Assembly: GCF_000948985.2 (NCBI RefSeq)
Contig: NZ_CP059733.1
Span: 1,736,001 to 1,800,000, forward strand
Direction of reading: 5' to 3'
Source of the DNA: Thalassomonas viridans
GTDB taxonomy: Bacteria; Pseudomonadota; Gammaproteobacteria; Enterobacterales; Alteromonadaceae
Length of the DNA stretch: 64,000 nt
Shown here: one piece after another, positions 50,655 through 59,246 of the stretch
Layout: each line of letters opens with the position of its first letter
Position numbering within the stretch: the stretch's first letter is position 1
Notes under the pieces: model-generated
Seen by the model: only the letters and a program-made list of their open reading frames with translations
What the model was told of the DNA's origin: nothing
The model's database searches: none
Made by a program: the position numbers and the translations under genes

Positions 50655-52111
50655 CACAAAATTCGATTAAAGACCGCCTGGTGCGGTCTGTCAGTATTAT
50701 CATTTCGGTGATCCTGGTGGCGATTTTGCTGATGACAGACTTAAGTGTCGACGGCTTGATGGAGGCACAGTTTAATAAAATCCTGCTGCATGAAGCCAAC
50801 AGTTTGATCACTTTAGTGGAAGAAGAACCCGAAGGCGTCGATTTTATGTTCGCCGATGAATTCAGGCCGGAATTTTCATCGCGCACCGACACAGAATATT
50901 TTCAGTTATGGCGCAATAACCGGACTTTTGAGAAATCCCGTTTACTTTCTTTTTATAAAATAAACCAATTGCCGAAGACCGAGCTGCCGGTAAACACTCA
51001 TGTCTTTATGGATATCCGCTTGCCGGACGGGCAGGCAGGGCGCGAGGTGCTGATCCACTTTATGCCGCAACTGGATATGGATGAAAGAATACGGCGGAAA
51101 CTGGCCCGGTTGGATGACAGCGAACGCAGTTCTATGTATCTGGCATTGGCGGTGAGCACAGAAGAGCTCGATAAAATTTTAATTTTGGTGGACATTGCTT
51201 TCCTGCTGGCCTGTATCTTTGCTGTGGTGGTGGTGCGTTATCTGGTGGGGAAAATGATTACCCGGGGGTTAACTCCCTTAAATGAGCTGAACCGCCAACT
51301 GAAAAACATAGATATACGTAGCAGCGGCAATCAGCTGCAGATGGTGAATCCTCCGGCGGAGCTGGTGCCTATGGTAAATGAGCTTAACCGCTTTATTGAG
51401 CAAAATACCCGCTTATACCGGAACGAGCAAAGACTGACTTCTGATATTGCCCATGAACTTAAAACGCCGATCACAGAATTGATCAACTTAACGGAAGTGG
51501 CGATTAAGTTTCCCCATGAAAAAGAATTAAGCGAAACGTTTCAGCCGGATGTTTTAGCCTTGAGCGAGCGTTTGAAAAATATCGTCAACAACATTTTGCT
51601 GTGGCATAAAAGCCAAAGCACGCCAAGCGGCTGTTATAAACAGGACCTACAGCAGATTTCTTGCCTGAGTTCGGTTAAAGCTGTACTGGCCGGGTTAAGC
51701 TGTAAATATCCCGGATGTGAACAGCGGGTTGCTTTTACCGGAGAGTTTTTGCAAGCCGTTATCACCAGCAATGTTTTTGCCTTTGAAACCATCATGAAAA
51801 ACCTGCTCGATAATGCCTTGTTTTATAGCTCTGCCTATACTCGGGTGTCGGTTGAAATCAAACCAACGGTGGAGGGGAAAACCTGCCTGGCGTTGACCAA
51901 TGAATTGACTGAACCCGTTTCAGGCGAAGCCCTTAATCATTTTTTCGAGCCCTTGTGGCAACTCGACAGCGCCAGAACCGCGACCGACCACTTCGGGCTT
52001 GGGCTGGTGATTGTTAAGTCTTTTTGCCTGCATATAAATGCCAGTATCACAGTCGAATTATGCACCCTTGAAGAAAACAAGCCGGGGATCACTTTTGCCC
52101 TGGAACTATAA
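50651..52111 (+). CDS. PmrB/QseC-like sensor histidine kinase
   Basis: 486 residues. TM1 (about 13-33), a periplasmic part containing acidic LVEEEPEGVDFMFADEF (an iron- or cation-binding candidate), TM2 (about 177-198), HAMP (GLTPLNELNRQLKNID), H-box DIAHELKTPITELINL, N-box LLDNALFYSS and a G-box GLGLVIVKSF. The G1 region is weak (TNELTEPVSG in place of DxGxG), which is unusual and may slow ATP turnover. Operon with the PmrA-like regulator. Expected input: Fe3+, Al3+, low pH or cationic peptides (family knowledge). Confidence 0.88.
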   Translation: MTQNSIKDRLVRSVSIIISVILVAILLMTDLSVDGLMEAQFNKILLHEANSLITLVEEEPEGVDFMFADEFRPEFSSRTDTEYFQLWRNNRTFEKSRLLSFYKINQLPKTELPVNTHVFMDIRLPDGQAGREVLIHFMPQLDMDERIRRKLARLDDSERSSMYLALAVSTEELDKILILVDIAFLLACIFAVVVVRYLVGKMITRGLTPLNELNRQLKNIDIRSSGNQLQMVNPPAELVPMVNELNRFIEQNTRLYRNEQRLTSDIAHELKTPITELINLTEVAIKFPHEKELSETFQPDVLALSERLKNIVNNILLWHKSQSTPSGCYKQDLQQISCLSSVKAVLAGLSCKYPGCEQRVAFTGEFLQAVITSNVFAFETIMKNLLDNALFYSSAYTRVSVEIKPTVEGKTCLALTNELTEPVSGEALNHFFEPLWQLDSARTATDHFGLGLVIVKSFCLHINASITVELCTLEENKPGITFALEL

Positions 52112-52165
52112 GCCTGCTGCCGGGGGATCCTCCCGCTAGCCATCTTCAGCAAACATTCAGTTTAA

Positions 52166-52182
52166 GTTAAGAAAGCACTAAG
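52166..52182. promoter_or_regulatory. Degenerate PmrA-type box upstream of eptA
   Basis: GTTAAG-AAAGC-ACTAAG keeps the 6-N5-6 spacing of the perfect boxes but differs from CTTAAG at position 1 in the first half and positions 1 and 2 in the second. It is about 150 bp before the eptA start. Confidence 0.4.
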
Positions 52183-52334
52183 TTTCCCCCTTTACCCTGA
52201 GCTGTATCCGGCAAGCGGATCGGCTCGGCGGCCTTTGTTCCTGCTGAAACATCCGGCGGTTGATACCGCACTTGCCATGTGTTGTAGCTGTTGGGGCAGG
52301 AACTGCCTGAAACTTTTTTGAGGTGATAACTTTT

Positions 52335-53978
52335 ATGAAAGCATTGGCTTGTTTCGGCTTAAACCGGACCTTTAGCGTTAACCAGTTGATCTTGTTAACC
52401 GGGCTGTATTTTGTTGCTGTGTTTAACTTTACTTTTGTCAGCGGGGCATTTAATGCCATAGTGTCGCTGGAAACCTATAATCTGCTGTTTCTGATCTCTG
52501 TGCCCTTATTGCTGCTGGCGTTGCTGGTATTGCTGTTTTCTTTGTTCTTGCTGCCGGGCGCTAAATTTCTGGCTAAGCCTGTGCTGATCACCCTGATGCT
52601 GCTCTCCTCGCTGGTGTTCTATGCCGGGATGACTTACGGGGTGGTGTTCGACTACGGCATGATCCAAAACGCTTTTGAAACCCACACGGTAGAGGCGTTT
52701 TCTTACGTTAATGCCTACATGCTAATGTTTTTACTGGTTTTTGCCGGGTTGCCGCTGTTCTGGCTGGTGAAGGTCAAAGTGAACTACCTGAGCTGGTGCA
52801 AAGAGACAGGGCAGAGGTTAAAGCTGGTGGTATTAAGCATCAGTGCTGTTGCCATTATTGCCTATGTCTTTTATCCCAACTATGCCGCGGTGGGGCGCAA
52901 TAACAGCGCTTTAAAAAAGCAGCTGATACCGTTTCAGTACCTGAGCAGCGGTTATAAATATATAGACCGCAATTATTTGTCTGAGCCCCTGGAGTTTAAG
53001 GTGCTGGATGACAACCTGGTGCAAATCCCGGCGTTAGCGCAGGAAAAAAATGTTCTGGTGATGGTGGTGGGGGAAACCGCCCGGGCGAAAAGCTTTGCCT
53101 ATAACGGCTATGAAAAAAATACCAACCCCCATACCGAACACTTGCAGCTGTTGTCTTTTGCCAATATGCACGCTTGCGGCACGGCAACGGCGGTATCGGT
53201 TCCCTGCATGTTTTCCGCCCTGCCCAGGCAGGAGTTCAGTAAACGTAAAGCCCTGAGCCAGCAAAACCTGCTGGATTTGGCCCGCCTTGCCGGGGTGGAC
53301 GTATTATGGCTGGATAATAACAGCGGCTGCCAGGGGGTATGTAAGCGCATCAACAACGAGCGCATTAAACCAGATGAAAGCCATGATTTGTGTGACGGCG
53401 ATTATTGTTTCGATGAGGTTTTGCTTGAACCCTTAGCGGAAAAGCTCGGCCGGTTAGAGCAGCAAACCACCCTGATAGTGCTGCATATGATAGGTTCGCA
53501 TGGCCCTACCTATTACCGGCGTTATCCCAAGGAGCATGCCTTGTTTTTACCCGACTGCCAGCGCAGTGATATTCAAAATTGCAGCGAACGGGCGCTGGTC
53601 AATACTTATGACAATACAATTGCCTATACCGACTTTGTCCTGGCACAAATCATCGAACGGCTGACGCTGTTGCCCGGGGAGATCAATGCCAGCTTGCTTT
53701 ATGTCTCGGATCACGGGGAGTCCTTGGGGGAGAACGGCAGTTATTTGCATGGTTTTCCCTATGCACTGGCGCCTAAGGAGCAAAAACATATTCCCATGTT
53801 ATGGTGGCAGGCGGACAAGCCGGGCTTAGCCGAGCAAAACTGCCGGCAGCAGTTGTCAGGCCAGGCTTATGATCACGATAATATCTTCCATAGCATGCTA
53901 GGTCTGCTTAGTATTGAGTCCAGCACTTATAATCCGGAGCAGGATATTTTTGCCGCTTGCCGCAGCAATAGCCGTTAG
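52335..53978 (+). CDS. eptA: Lipid A phosphoethanolamine transferase EptA (MCR-related family)
   Basis: About 547 residues from the ATG at 52335 (GAGGTG site). Five N-terminal membrane helices precede a periplasmic alkaline-phosphatase-fold domain. Zinc and catalytic residues are in VMVVGETARAKSF (Glu), ACGTATAVSVPCMFSALPR (nucleophile Thr), HMIGSHGPTYYRRYP and LLYVSDHGESLGENG. Paired Cys in GCQGVCK, DLCDGDYC and DCQ...NC fit the disulfide pattern of the family. It moves phosphoethanolamine from phosphatidylethanolamine to lipid A, lowering negative charge and leaving diacylglycerol. It follows the PmrAB-like genes in the same direction. Confidence 0.95.
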   Translation: MKALACFGLNRTFSVNQLILLTGLYFVAVFNFTFVSGAFNAIVSLETYNLLFLISVPLLLLALLVLLFSLFLLPGAKFLAKPVLITLMLLSSLVFYAGMTYGVVFDYGMIQNAFETHTVEAFSYVNAYMLMFLLVFAGLPLFWLVKVKVNYLSWCKETGQRLKLVVLSISAVAIIAYVFYPNYAAVGRNNSALKKQLIPFQYLSSGYKYIDRNYLSEPLEFKVLDDNLVQIPALAQEKNVLVMVVGETARAKSFAYNGYEKNTNPHTEHLQLLSFANMHACGTATAVSVPCMFSALPRQEFSKRKALSQQNLLDLARLAGVDVLWLDNNSGCQGVCKRINNERIKPDESHDLCDGDYCFDEVLLEPLAEKLGRLEQQTTLIVLHMIGSHGPTYYRRYPKEHALFLPDCQRSDIQNCSERALVNTYDNTIAYTDFVLAQIIERLTLLPGEINASLLYVSDHGESLGENGSYLHGFPYALAPKEQKHIPMLWWQADKPGLAEQNCRQQLSGQAYDHDNIFHSMLGLLSIESSTYNPEQDIFAACRSNSR

Positions 53979-54001
53979 TACCGTGCACACTTCGGCAGTT
54001 A

Positions 54002-54289
54002 TTAAACTTGCTCCCGCATGCGTCGTTGCAGTGTCTCTATCCTGTGATCAAATGCTGCTATTTGGTTTTTGAGCCAGTCAGTATGGCGGCTAAAGCCATA
54101 GGCCGTGACCTCATCTACGTCCTCTTGATCGGTAATAATGGCGGCAAAAGCGTCGCAGAGAAAGGCGCAGTCTGCACTGAAAGCGGCAAAGTCATTGGTG
54201 AGTTTTGTAAGCTCACGGGAAATTGGCCTGGGTTCATTGTCTGCTTCTGGATCGACTTCTGAGTCGGGATCTGGTGTGTATTCTGACAT
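54002..54289 (-). CDS. Hypothetical acidic helical protein, 95 aa
   Basis: Strong AAGGAG site before the ATG. The first 20 residues are acidic and Pro-rich (TPDPDSEVDPEADNEP). The remainder is two helices (ELTKLTNDFAAFSADCAFLCDAFAAIITDQ and SRHTDWLKNQIAAFDHRIETLQRRMREQV) with two Cys on one face of the first helix. No signal or membrane segment. Function unknown. It follows a 66-codon gene by 15 bases and the two probably form an operon. Confidence 0.65.
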   Translation of the reverse strand: MSEYTPDPDSEVDPEADNEPRPISRELTKLTNDFAAFSADCAFLCDAFAAIITDQEDVDEVTAYGFSRHTDWLKNQIAAFDHRIETLQRRMREQV

Positions 54290-54304
54290 GATTAAACTCC
54301 TTTG

Positions 54305-54505
54305 CTAATAAGTAGTAAGGGGATAATTGGATCCGTTAAAGCTGTGCTCAAGTTCAAGCCGGGAGGCGGCTGATGCCTGTAGCTGATGCATACAATAATG
54401 GCTAAGTGGGGTTTGCGGTGGCGGGAGGTTGTCACTGCAATGGATATTTTTTGTTAATAAAACTTTAGCCGAGTGAAACTCTGGCATATCATTAAGTTTA
54501 GCCAT
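54305..54505 (-). CDS. Hypothetical protein, 66 aa
   Basis: First gene of the small leftward pair. ATG at 54503-54505 with AAGG about ten bases upstream. The sequence MAKLNDMPEFHSAKVLL is followed by a Pro-rich turn and a helix (MHQLQASAASRLELEHSF). No signal peptide, no membrane helix and no recognised family. A shared promoter would lie in the 230 bases before it. Confidence 0.45.
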   Translation of the reverse strand: MAKLNDMPEFHSAKVLLTKNIHCSDNLPPPQTPLSHYCMHQLQASAASRLELEHSFNGSNYPLTTY

Positions 54506-54738
54506 AATGGATAGCCTTACTATCTGTTGTGGTTAGCTTCCTCTGGGTGTGGTCGCACTCAGGGGGAGCGCCAGTCTTTAACGGGGGATTGCTGGTTTTA
54601 AGGTACCTCGATATGTGGTTGGTGGTCCTTTAGTAATAGTATATGAGGCTGGATATATCCACAGAATTGCGGGGGTTTTTAAGAGAAATTTACTGCCTTT
54701 TTTACTCGTTCTCTAATGCACTGAATCGGAAAGTTTTT

Positions 54739-55092
54739 ATGCAAGTTGTTGTGATTGAAGCGCATGTTTCGAATTACCCTGAGCCCATTCATTTTGGGCA
54801 AGGGGATATGTTGGCTTTGGGGGAGCTGGATACTGAGTTTCCCGGCTGGATAAGGGTTACCACAGCAGATCGCAACCAGGGCTGGGCACCGGTGCAATAT
54901 ATCAACTTTGAACCGGGGGCGGCTCAGGGCACGGCGAAGTGCAGTTATAACGCCCGTGAGCTTAACACGGAATTAAATGAAGTGCTTACGGTGGTCCGTG
55001 AGCTAAATGGCTGGTATTTGGCCCGCAATGGCGAAGGCCAGCTTGGCTGGGTGCCGGTACGTTCGGTGCAGGCGGTTGAGTCAATAGCTTGA
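54739..55092 (+). CDS. Tandem SH3-domain protein, 117 aa
   Basis: ATG at 54739; the frame is open 32 codons further up but without a ribosome site. Two variant SH3 modules of about 55 residues: VVVIEAHVSNYPEPIHFGQGDMLALGELDTEFPGWIRVTTADRNQGWAPVQYI and KCSYNARELNTELNEVLTVVRELNGWYLARNGEGQLGWVPVRSV, each with the GW-x-P-V pattern. No signal peptide, so probably cytosolic, unlike most bacterial SH3b proteins. Likely binds a peptide partner. Confidence 0.8.
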   Translation: MQVVVIEAHVSNYPEPIHFGQGDMLALGELDTEFPGWIRVTTADRNQGWAPVQYINFEPGAAQGTAKCSYNARELNTELNEVLTVVRELNGWYLARNGEGQLGWVPVRSVQAVESIA

Positions 55093-55188
55093 TGGCCGGC
55101 TGCAATAACGAACTCTTCTGTGCCGTGAAGCCTTAGCGGTTATTTTCCGCCAATGCTCGGGAAATCCGGGTAATAAAGCCGGTCTGTG

Positions 55189-55596
55189 CTAACCCAGGAA
55201 TTTAGTGTACAAGGCCTCAGCCCAGATCAATACCAGCAAAGATATCGCCAGAAAGACCGCCGAGGAGCCTAAATCTTTGGCACGGCCAATAAGTTCATCA
55301 TGCTCTGTGGTGATTTTATCTGCCAGGGCTTCCAGCGCGGAATTGATAATTTCTGCGAACAGCACAAAAAACAGGGTGGAGATCAGCATCAGGTGGTGCA
55401 GGTTGGACTGGGCCAGGTAAAAGGAAGCGGGCACCAGTAAGGCGGTCAGAAAAAGCTCCTGGCGAAAGGCGGATTCATGGATAAAAGCCGATTTAAAACC
55501 TTTGAGGGAGCAATGGGCCGCTTTAAAAATACGTATCAGGCCTGAGCCGTTGGGTTTGTTCATAGCGCTATTATTTAAAGTTTTTATTTGTTTCAT
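55189..55596 (-). CDS. dgkA: Diacylglycerol kinase DgkA
   Basis: About 135 residues from the ATG at 55594-55596 (AAAGAAG site); a TTG seven codons upstream is less likely. Three membrane helices and the active-site segments FKSAFIHESAFRQEL and FFVLFAEIINSALEALADKITTEHDELIGRAKDLGSSAVF, containing the E-x-x-N-T/S-A-x-E-A-x-x-D catalytic motif, identify prokaryotic DgkA. It phosphorylates diacylglycerol to phosphatidic acid. EptA produces diacylglycerol, so a shared PmrA-type control (box at 55833) is biochemically sensible. Confidence 0.95.
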   Translation of the reverse strand: MKQIKTLNNSAMNKPNGSGLIRIFKAAHCSLKGFKSAFIHESAFRQELFLTALLVPASFYLAQSNLHHLMLISTLFFVLFAEIINSALEALADKITTEHDELIGRAKDLGSSAVFLAISLLVLIWAEALYTKFLG

Positions 55597-55977
55597 TATA
55601 TCTTCTTTAGTCCGCAAGAAAAAAGCAGGGGCCGGGCTTTTATTGCAGCAAATTGTTAATTATTGTAAGCGGTACAGCTTGTTGTGGCAGGCTGGCGCGT
55701 CAAGTAAAGATAAGGGCAGGCGGATATTGTCTTATCCGATTGAGTATTTTTATCGGTAAGTGTTTGGACAGGCTCAGGCTTCACAGTGATAACGGTTTCT
55801 TAGCAAGCTTTACGGTAAGATATCAAAGTGAACTTAAGCTTGGCTTAAGGGGGAAAGTAAATAGCGGTAAGTCGCGGGTGATCGTTTTTAAGCCGTATTT
55901 GGTGTAGAATCCGCCGTTTTAGCATTGTGTGAAGATTCACCGGGATTAACTGCCCGGCGCGGTTAGGGGTAAGGTTT
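55597..55977. other. Divergent region between dgkA and zapE
   Basis: 380 bases with no gene. It holds a perfect PmrA-type box at 55833-55849; the rest shows no other feature. Confidence 0.5.
55833..55849. promoter_or_regulatory. PmrA-type box between dgkA and zapE
   Basis: CTTAAG-CTTGG-CTTAAG, identical half-sites and spacing to the box before the pmrA-like gene. The half-site is itself palindromic, so the box can act either way. Toward dgkA, a GATATC hexamer lies eight bases beyond it, matching the GATAAA placement at the pmrA-like promoter. Confidence 0.65.
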
Positions 55978-57210
55978 GTGGCAATGAAGTTAGCTTATCA
56001 GGCACTGCTGGATAATCGGCTGCTGCTTGATGATCCGGCGCAGCTGGCGGCGGTGGAAGCTCTGTCCGATCTTAGCCGGGCGTTGAAAAAAGCGCATAGG
56101 CGCAGGCGCTCTTTCCCGGGAAAAATTCTCGGGGCATTCTGCAAACCACAAGCTGTACCCGGTATTTATTTTCATGGCCGGGTGGGGCGCGGCAAGACCA
56201 TGCTGATGAATTTGTTTTACCGCCATCTGGAGATCAGACAAAAGAAACGTATCCACTTTCACCGCTTTATGGAAAGTGTCCATCAACAGCTCAATGACTT
56301 GCCCGTTTGTGATAACCCGCTTAAGCATATTGCCAGAAAATGGGCTGCGGATATCCAGGTGTTATGTTTCGATGAATTTTTTGTTTCGGATATCGGCGAT
56401 GCCATGCTGATTTCCGGCGTGCTCAATGCCCTGTTTGAAAACGGGGTAACCTTAGTCGCCACTTCCAATTGTCGCCCCGAAGACTTGTACCGCAATGGTC
56501 TACAGCGGCAGCGTTTCCTACCCACCATAGATATCTTGTATCAGCAATGTCGGGTGATTTCCGTGGATGGCGATAAAGATCACCGGCTTTCGGCGTTAGT
56601 GCAGCAGGAACAGGTTACGCCGCTTGGCAACCTCAACCGGCAAGGACAGAAGCATTACCGGGATTATTGTTATCACAGCCCCGATGCGGCCAGCTGGTTA
56701 AATGAGGCCTTTCTCCGATTGACGAAGCAGCAGCCACACAGCGGCGAAATAACGGTTAATCACCGTATTATCCCTTATAAAGGCAAGGTGGTGGGGGGAG
56801 TGGGACAGCAAAATGTGATCTGGTTTGATTTTAATGCCCTGTGTGCGGGGCCGCGTAGCCAACTCGATTATATCAGCCTGGCCAATCAGTTTTCTGTGGT
56901 TCTGCTTGAAGCGGTACCGCAATTTGCCGGTGAGCGTATTCAGGCGGTAGCCTCGGGTGTTGAAGACGGTTATCAGCGTAAGGGCACTATGTTAAATCGG
57001 TTGCAAAGGTTAGATGATGAAGCGCGGCGCTTTATTGCCTTGGTGGATGAGTTTTATGACCGTAAGGTGAGGCTGATTATCTCAGCTGCGGTGGACATTG
57101 ATGACTTATACCAGGGACAGGAGTTGAGTTTTGAGTTTGCCCGTTGCCGTTCCCGATTGATTGAAATGCAATTTATTCAATATGATAGCCAGGAAGCTGC
57201 CATCGCCTGA
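55978..57210 (+). CDS. zapE: Cell division protein ZapE (AFG1-like ATPase)
   Basis: 410 residues, starting at GTG 55978 or ATG 55984. P-loop GRVGRGKT (67-74), Walker B VLCFDEFFVSD, sensor-like VATSNCRPEDLY, and the AFG1/ZapE-specific IHFHRFMESVH, QRQRFLPTIDIL and RFIALVDEFYDRKVRLI. The AFG1 family couples ATP hydrolysis to protein remodelling; ZapE destabilises Z-rings under oxygen limitation or stress. Some members also have mitochondrial-type protein quality roles. The PmrA-type box 130 bp upstream faces both this gene and dgkA. Confidence 0.92.
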   Translation: MAMKLAYQALLDNRLLLDDPAQLAAVEALSDLSRALKKAHRRRRSFPGKILGAFCKPQAVPGIYFHGRVGRGKTMLMNLFYRHLEIRQKKRIHFHRFMESVHQQLNDLPVCDNPLKHIARKWAADIQVLCFDEFFVSDIGDAMLISGVLNALFENGVTLVATSNCRPEDLYRNGLQRQRFLPTIDILYQQCRVISVDGDKDHRLSALVQQEQVTPLGNLNRQGQKHYRDYCYHSPDAASWLNEAFLRLTKQQPHSGEITVNHRIIPYKGKVVGGVGQQNVIWFDFNALCAGPRSQLDYISLANQFSVVLLEAVPQFAGERIQAVASGVEDGYQRKGTMLNRLQRLDDEARRFIALVDEFYDRKVRLIISAAVDIDDLYQGQELSFEFARCRSRLIEMQFIQYDSQEAAIA

Positions 57211-57453
57211 GGCTAAGCGCTAAATTCCGGCATGAAAATCATGGTCAGACCTGTATCGTTAGTGTAAACTGATTGTAAAAGGCAAGGTGCTTGAAAAAGT
57301 ACTCACGCAAAACCACGGATCTAAGGGGTTTCCTATGATGGCTGGGTTGCAAGTTTGAACGTGACAGTATTCACCAAATTTCCTCTCTTCAGGCAGGATT
57401 GCTGCCGCCCCTGATCTGGTAACTTTTATCTTGTCGTTTAAAGTTATGCAGTT

Positions 57454-57669
57454 ATGTATGTAGAAAATAATCTTGAAAAATTCTCTTTAGCGCTCCTGGC
57501 GCAAATGGGAGAGAAATTTAGCCGCGGCGAGGCCACCTTAGGGGATGCCAGGCTGTTGTGCGAAAGCGTTTGCGAATATCAGATGTATTTAGCCGCGAAA
57601 CACGAATCTTTATTGTCGCCGCTAGCTTCTTCTGTATCGGATCAGTGTGGTGCCGGTTATGGCGGCTAA
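57454..57669 (+). CDS. Hypothetical helical protein, 71 aa
   Basis: A 71-residue protein with mostly helical sequence (ENNLEKFSLALLAQMGEKF, GDARLLCESVCEYQMYLAAKHESLL) and a Gly-rich C-terminus. Weak ribosome site. Its last eleven bases overlap the start of the next gene, indicating translational coupling. Not recognised. Confidence 0.5.
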   Translation: MYVENNLEKFSLALLAQMGEKFSRGEATLGDARLLCESVCEYQMYLAAKHESLLSPLASSVSDQCGAGYGG

Positions 57670-58036
57670 TTTTGAGTATCAGGTGAAAATTGTCCGGGAT
57701 TGTCTGTATGCCGTTTTCAAGGGCAAAGCGGGGATTGCCGATATTAAACGCAGCTATCAAAGCCTGTTTGATATGGCAGACAGACATAAGATCACCAGAG
57801 TTTTTAAAGATTGCCGTGAGCTGGAACTGGCTTGCAGTTCGTTTGAGTTGTTGCAGCTGATGAAGCAGCTTAGGCAAGACTTTAAGCGCTTTAAAATCGC
57901 CCGCCTGGTGTCTATGCAGGGACACAGGGAAATGCTGATCCAGCAAATTGCTGCTAAAAAAAACCTGGCCCTGGAAAACTTTTATTGTACAAAGACAGCC
58001 GAACTCTGGCTGGCTTCCGGCTTGGCTAAATTTTAG
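57659..58036 (+). CDS. Hypothetical protein, possible SpoIIAA/STAS-like fold, 125 aa
   Basis: ATG at 57659 lies inside the end of the previous gene. The pattern FEYQVKIVRDCLYAVFKGKAG, then IKRSYQSLFDMADRHKITRVFKDCREL, FELLQLMKQLRQDFKRFKIARLVSMQG and NFYCTKTAELWLAS alternates strand and helix as in SpoIIAA-like/STAS domains. VFKDCREL sits where these domains carry the regulatory D/S strand. Assignment is by pattern only. The coupled 71-residue partner may be a binding partner. Confidence 0.6.
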   Translation: MAANFEYQVKIVRDCLYAVFKGKAGIADIKRSYQSLFDMADRHKITRVFKDCRELELACSSFELLQLMKQLRQDFKRFKIARLVSMQGHREMLIQQIAAKKNLALENFYCTKTAELWLASGLAKF

Positions 58037-58245
58037 CTAAAAAGCGGAGGCAGTTTCATATGTAATAGGTTGGCGTAAACATTTCGCTTCGCTAAAGACC
58101 GTTAGCCAATTTGCTTTAACAAAATAAGATTGGTCAATTTTGTTAAAATATGGTCAATAAAACTAAATCTCTTCTTTTTTATCTTGTTGTTAATCTTATG
58201 TTTTTACGCAACCAATTGATTTTTTATATGAAATTAATTGTGGCA

Positions 58246-58263
58246 CTGATATCGCTATATCAG
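58246..58263. promoter_or_regulatory. 18-bp palindrome upstream of yggN
   Basis: CTGATAT-CGCT-ATATCAG is a perfect dyad ending 59 bases before the yggN ATG. A second dyad (CAGGT...ACCTG) overlaps its right end. Operator or leader hairpin. Confidence 0.35.
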
Positions 58264-58321
58264 GTTCAACATAGTGACCTGAATTACAACAATGATTTTT
58301 TTAAGCGATAAAGGAAATGCC

Positions 58322-59101
58322 ATGAAAACATTATTAGCCAGTACTTTGATCTTAACTTCTACCAGCCTTTATGCCCATGATTCCTGCGATGTTGAACTTG
58401 AAGGCGGGATCAAACTTGACCGCAATGTGATAGAGTTTATGCAGGATAAAAAGCCTGTTTATAAGATCCTTGAGAACAATGTGTTAATTGTTGACGGCAA
58501 TACCCTGGATTTAACGGCCAGTCAGCAGGCACTGGTGACTGAGTATGCCGCCAGCATCCGGGCTATGGTTCCCGAAGTGCAAACAATCGCCATTGAAGGT
58601 ATAGATTTAGCCGTTGAAGGCATGAACCTGGCTTTTGATGAATTACTGGGCGCCGGTAATAGTGTCGGGGCGGATCTTACCCAGGAACTGACGGCTTTGC
58701 GTGATGAAGTAAAAAACCGTTTCGACGCCGATAAAGGCTTTTATGTCGATGAAGAGGGCTTTGCCGGTGAAGAGTTTTTCGGTGAAGAATTTGAACAGCG
58801 TATTGAATCTGTAGTGGAGAAAGCGGTACGGGATTCTATGGGCAGCCTGTTGATTGCCGTAGGCCAGCAAATGTTGTTCTCCGGTGACCCCGCAGCTTTT
58901 GAAACTAAGATGGAAACTTTCGGCACTAAGATAGAAACTGAAATGGAAGCCCGGGGGGCTGAGTTAGAAGCAAAAGCTGAACAGCTTTGTTTGTCCGCCG
59001 CGAAAATCGATAAGCTGGAAGAGGAATTAAAAACACAAGTCAGTGAACTTGAAGCCATCAATATCCTGACGGTGAAAAACCACCCGGCTATTACTATCTA
59101 G
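58322..59101 (+). CDS. yggN: YggN/DUF2884 family periplasmic protein
   Basis: About 259 residues from the ATG at 58322 (AAGGAAA site). Signal peptide ends SLYAHDSC. DVELEGGIKLDRNVIEFMQDKKPVYKILENNVLIVDGNTLDLTASQQALVTEYAASIR is the DUF2884 core. The central acidic segment (DEEGFAGEEFFGEEFEQRIE) and a C-terminal coiled coil (METEMEARGAELEAKAEQL, KIDKLEEELKTQVSEL) follow. Function not established. Own terminator follows. Confidence 0.85.
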   Translation: MKTLLASTLILTSTSLYAHDSCDVELEGGIKLDRNVIEFMQDKKPVYKILENNVLIVDGNTLDLTASQQALVTEYAASIRAMVPEVQTIAIEGIDLAVEGMNLAFDELLGAGNSVGADLTQELTALRDEVKNRFDADKGFYVDEEGFAGEEFFGEEFEQRIESVVEKAVRDSMGSLLIAVGQQMLFSGDPAAFETKMETFGTKIETEMEARGAELEAKAEQLCLSAAKIDKLEEELKTQVSELEAINILTVKNHPAITI

Positions 59102-59128
59102 GCCGAGTTCGTTAATGGTTACCCAACC

Positions 59129-59150
59129 GGCTGCTCAGGCAGCCTTTTTT
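59129..59150 (+). terminator. Terminator of yggN
   Basis: GGCTGC pairs with GCAGCC across TCAG, followed by TTTTTT, 27 bases past the stop. Confidence 0.85.
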
Positions 59151-59168
59151 ATTTACAGGAAGCGGTCT

Positions 59169-59201
59169 AAAAAGGAAGCCAGTTAAAGCGGCTTCCTTTT
59201 T
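59169..59201. terminator. Bidirectional terminator, mainly for the leftward phospholipase gene
   Basis: AAAAAGGAAGCC pairs with GGCTTCCTTTTT (12 bp, 9-base loop), with a T-run on either strand. It sits 46 bases past the leftward stop codon. Confidence 0.85.
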
Positions 59202-59246
59202 GTGTTGGCAGTTTAGCTGTTAGCTGCTGCTATATTATGAACCGGC

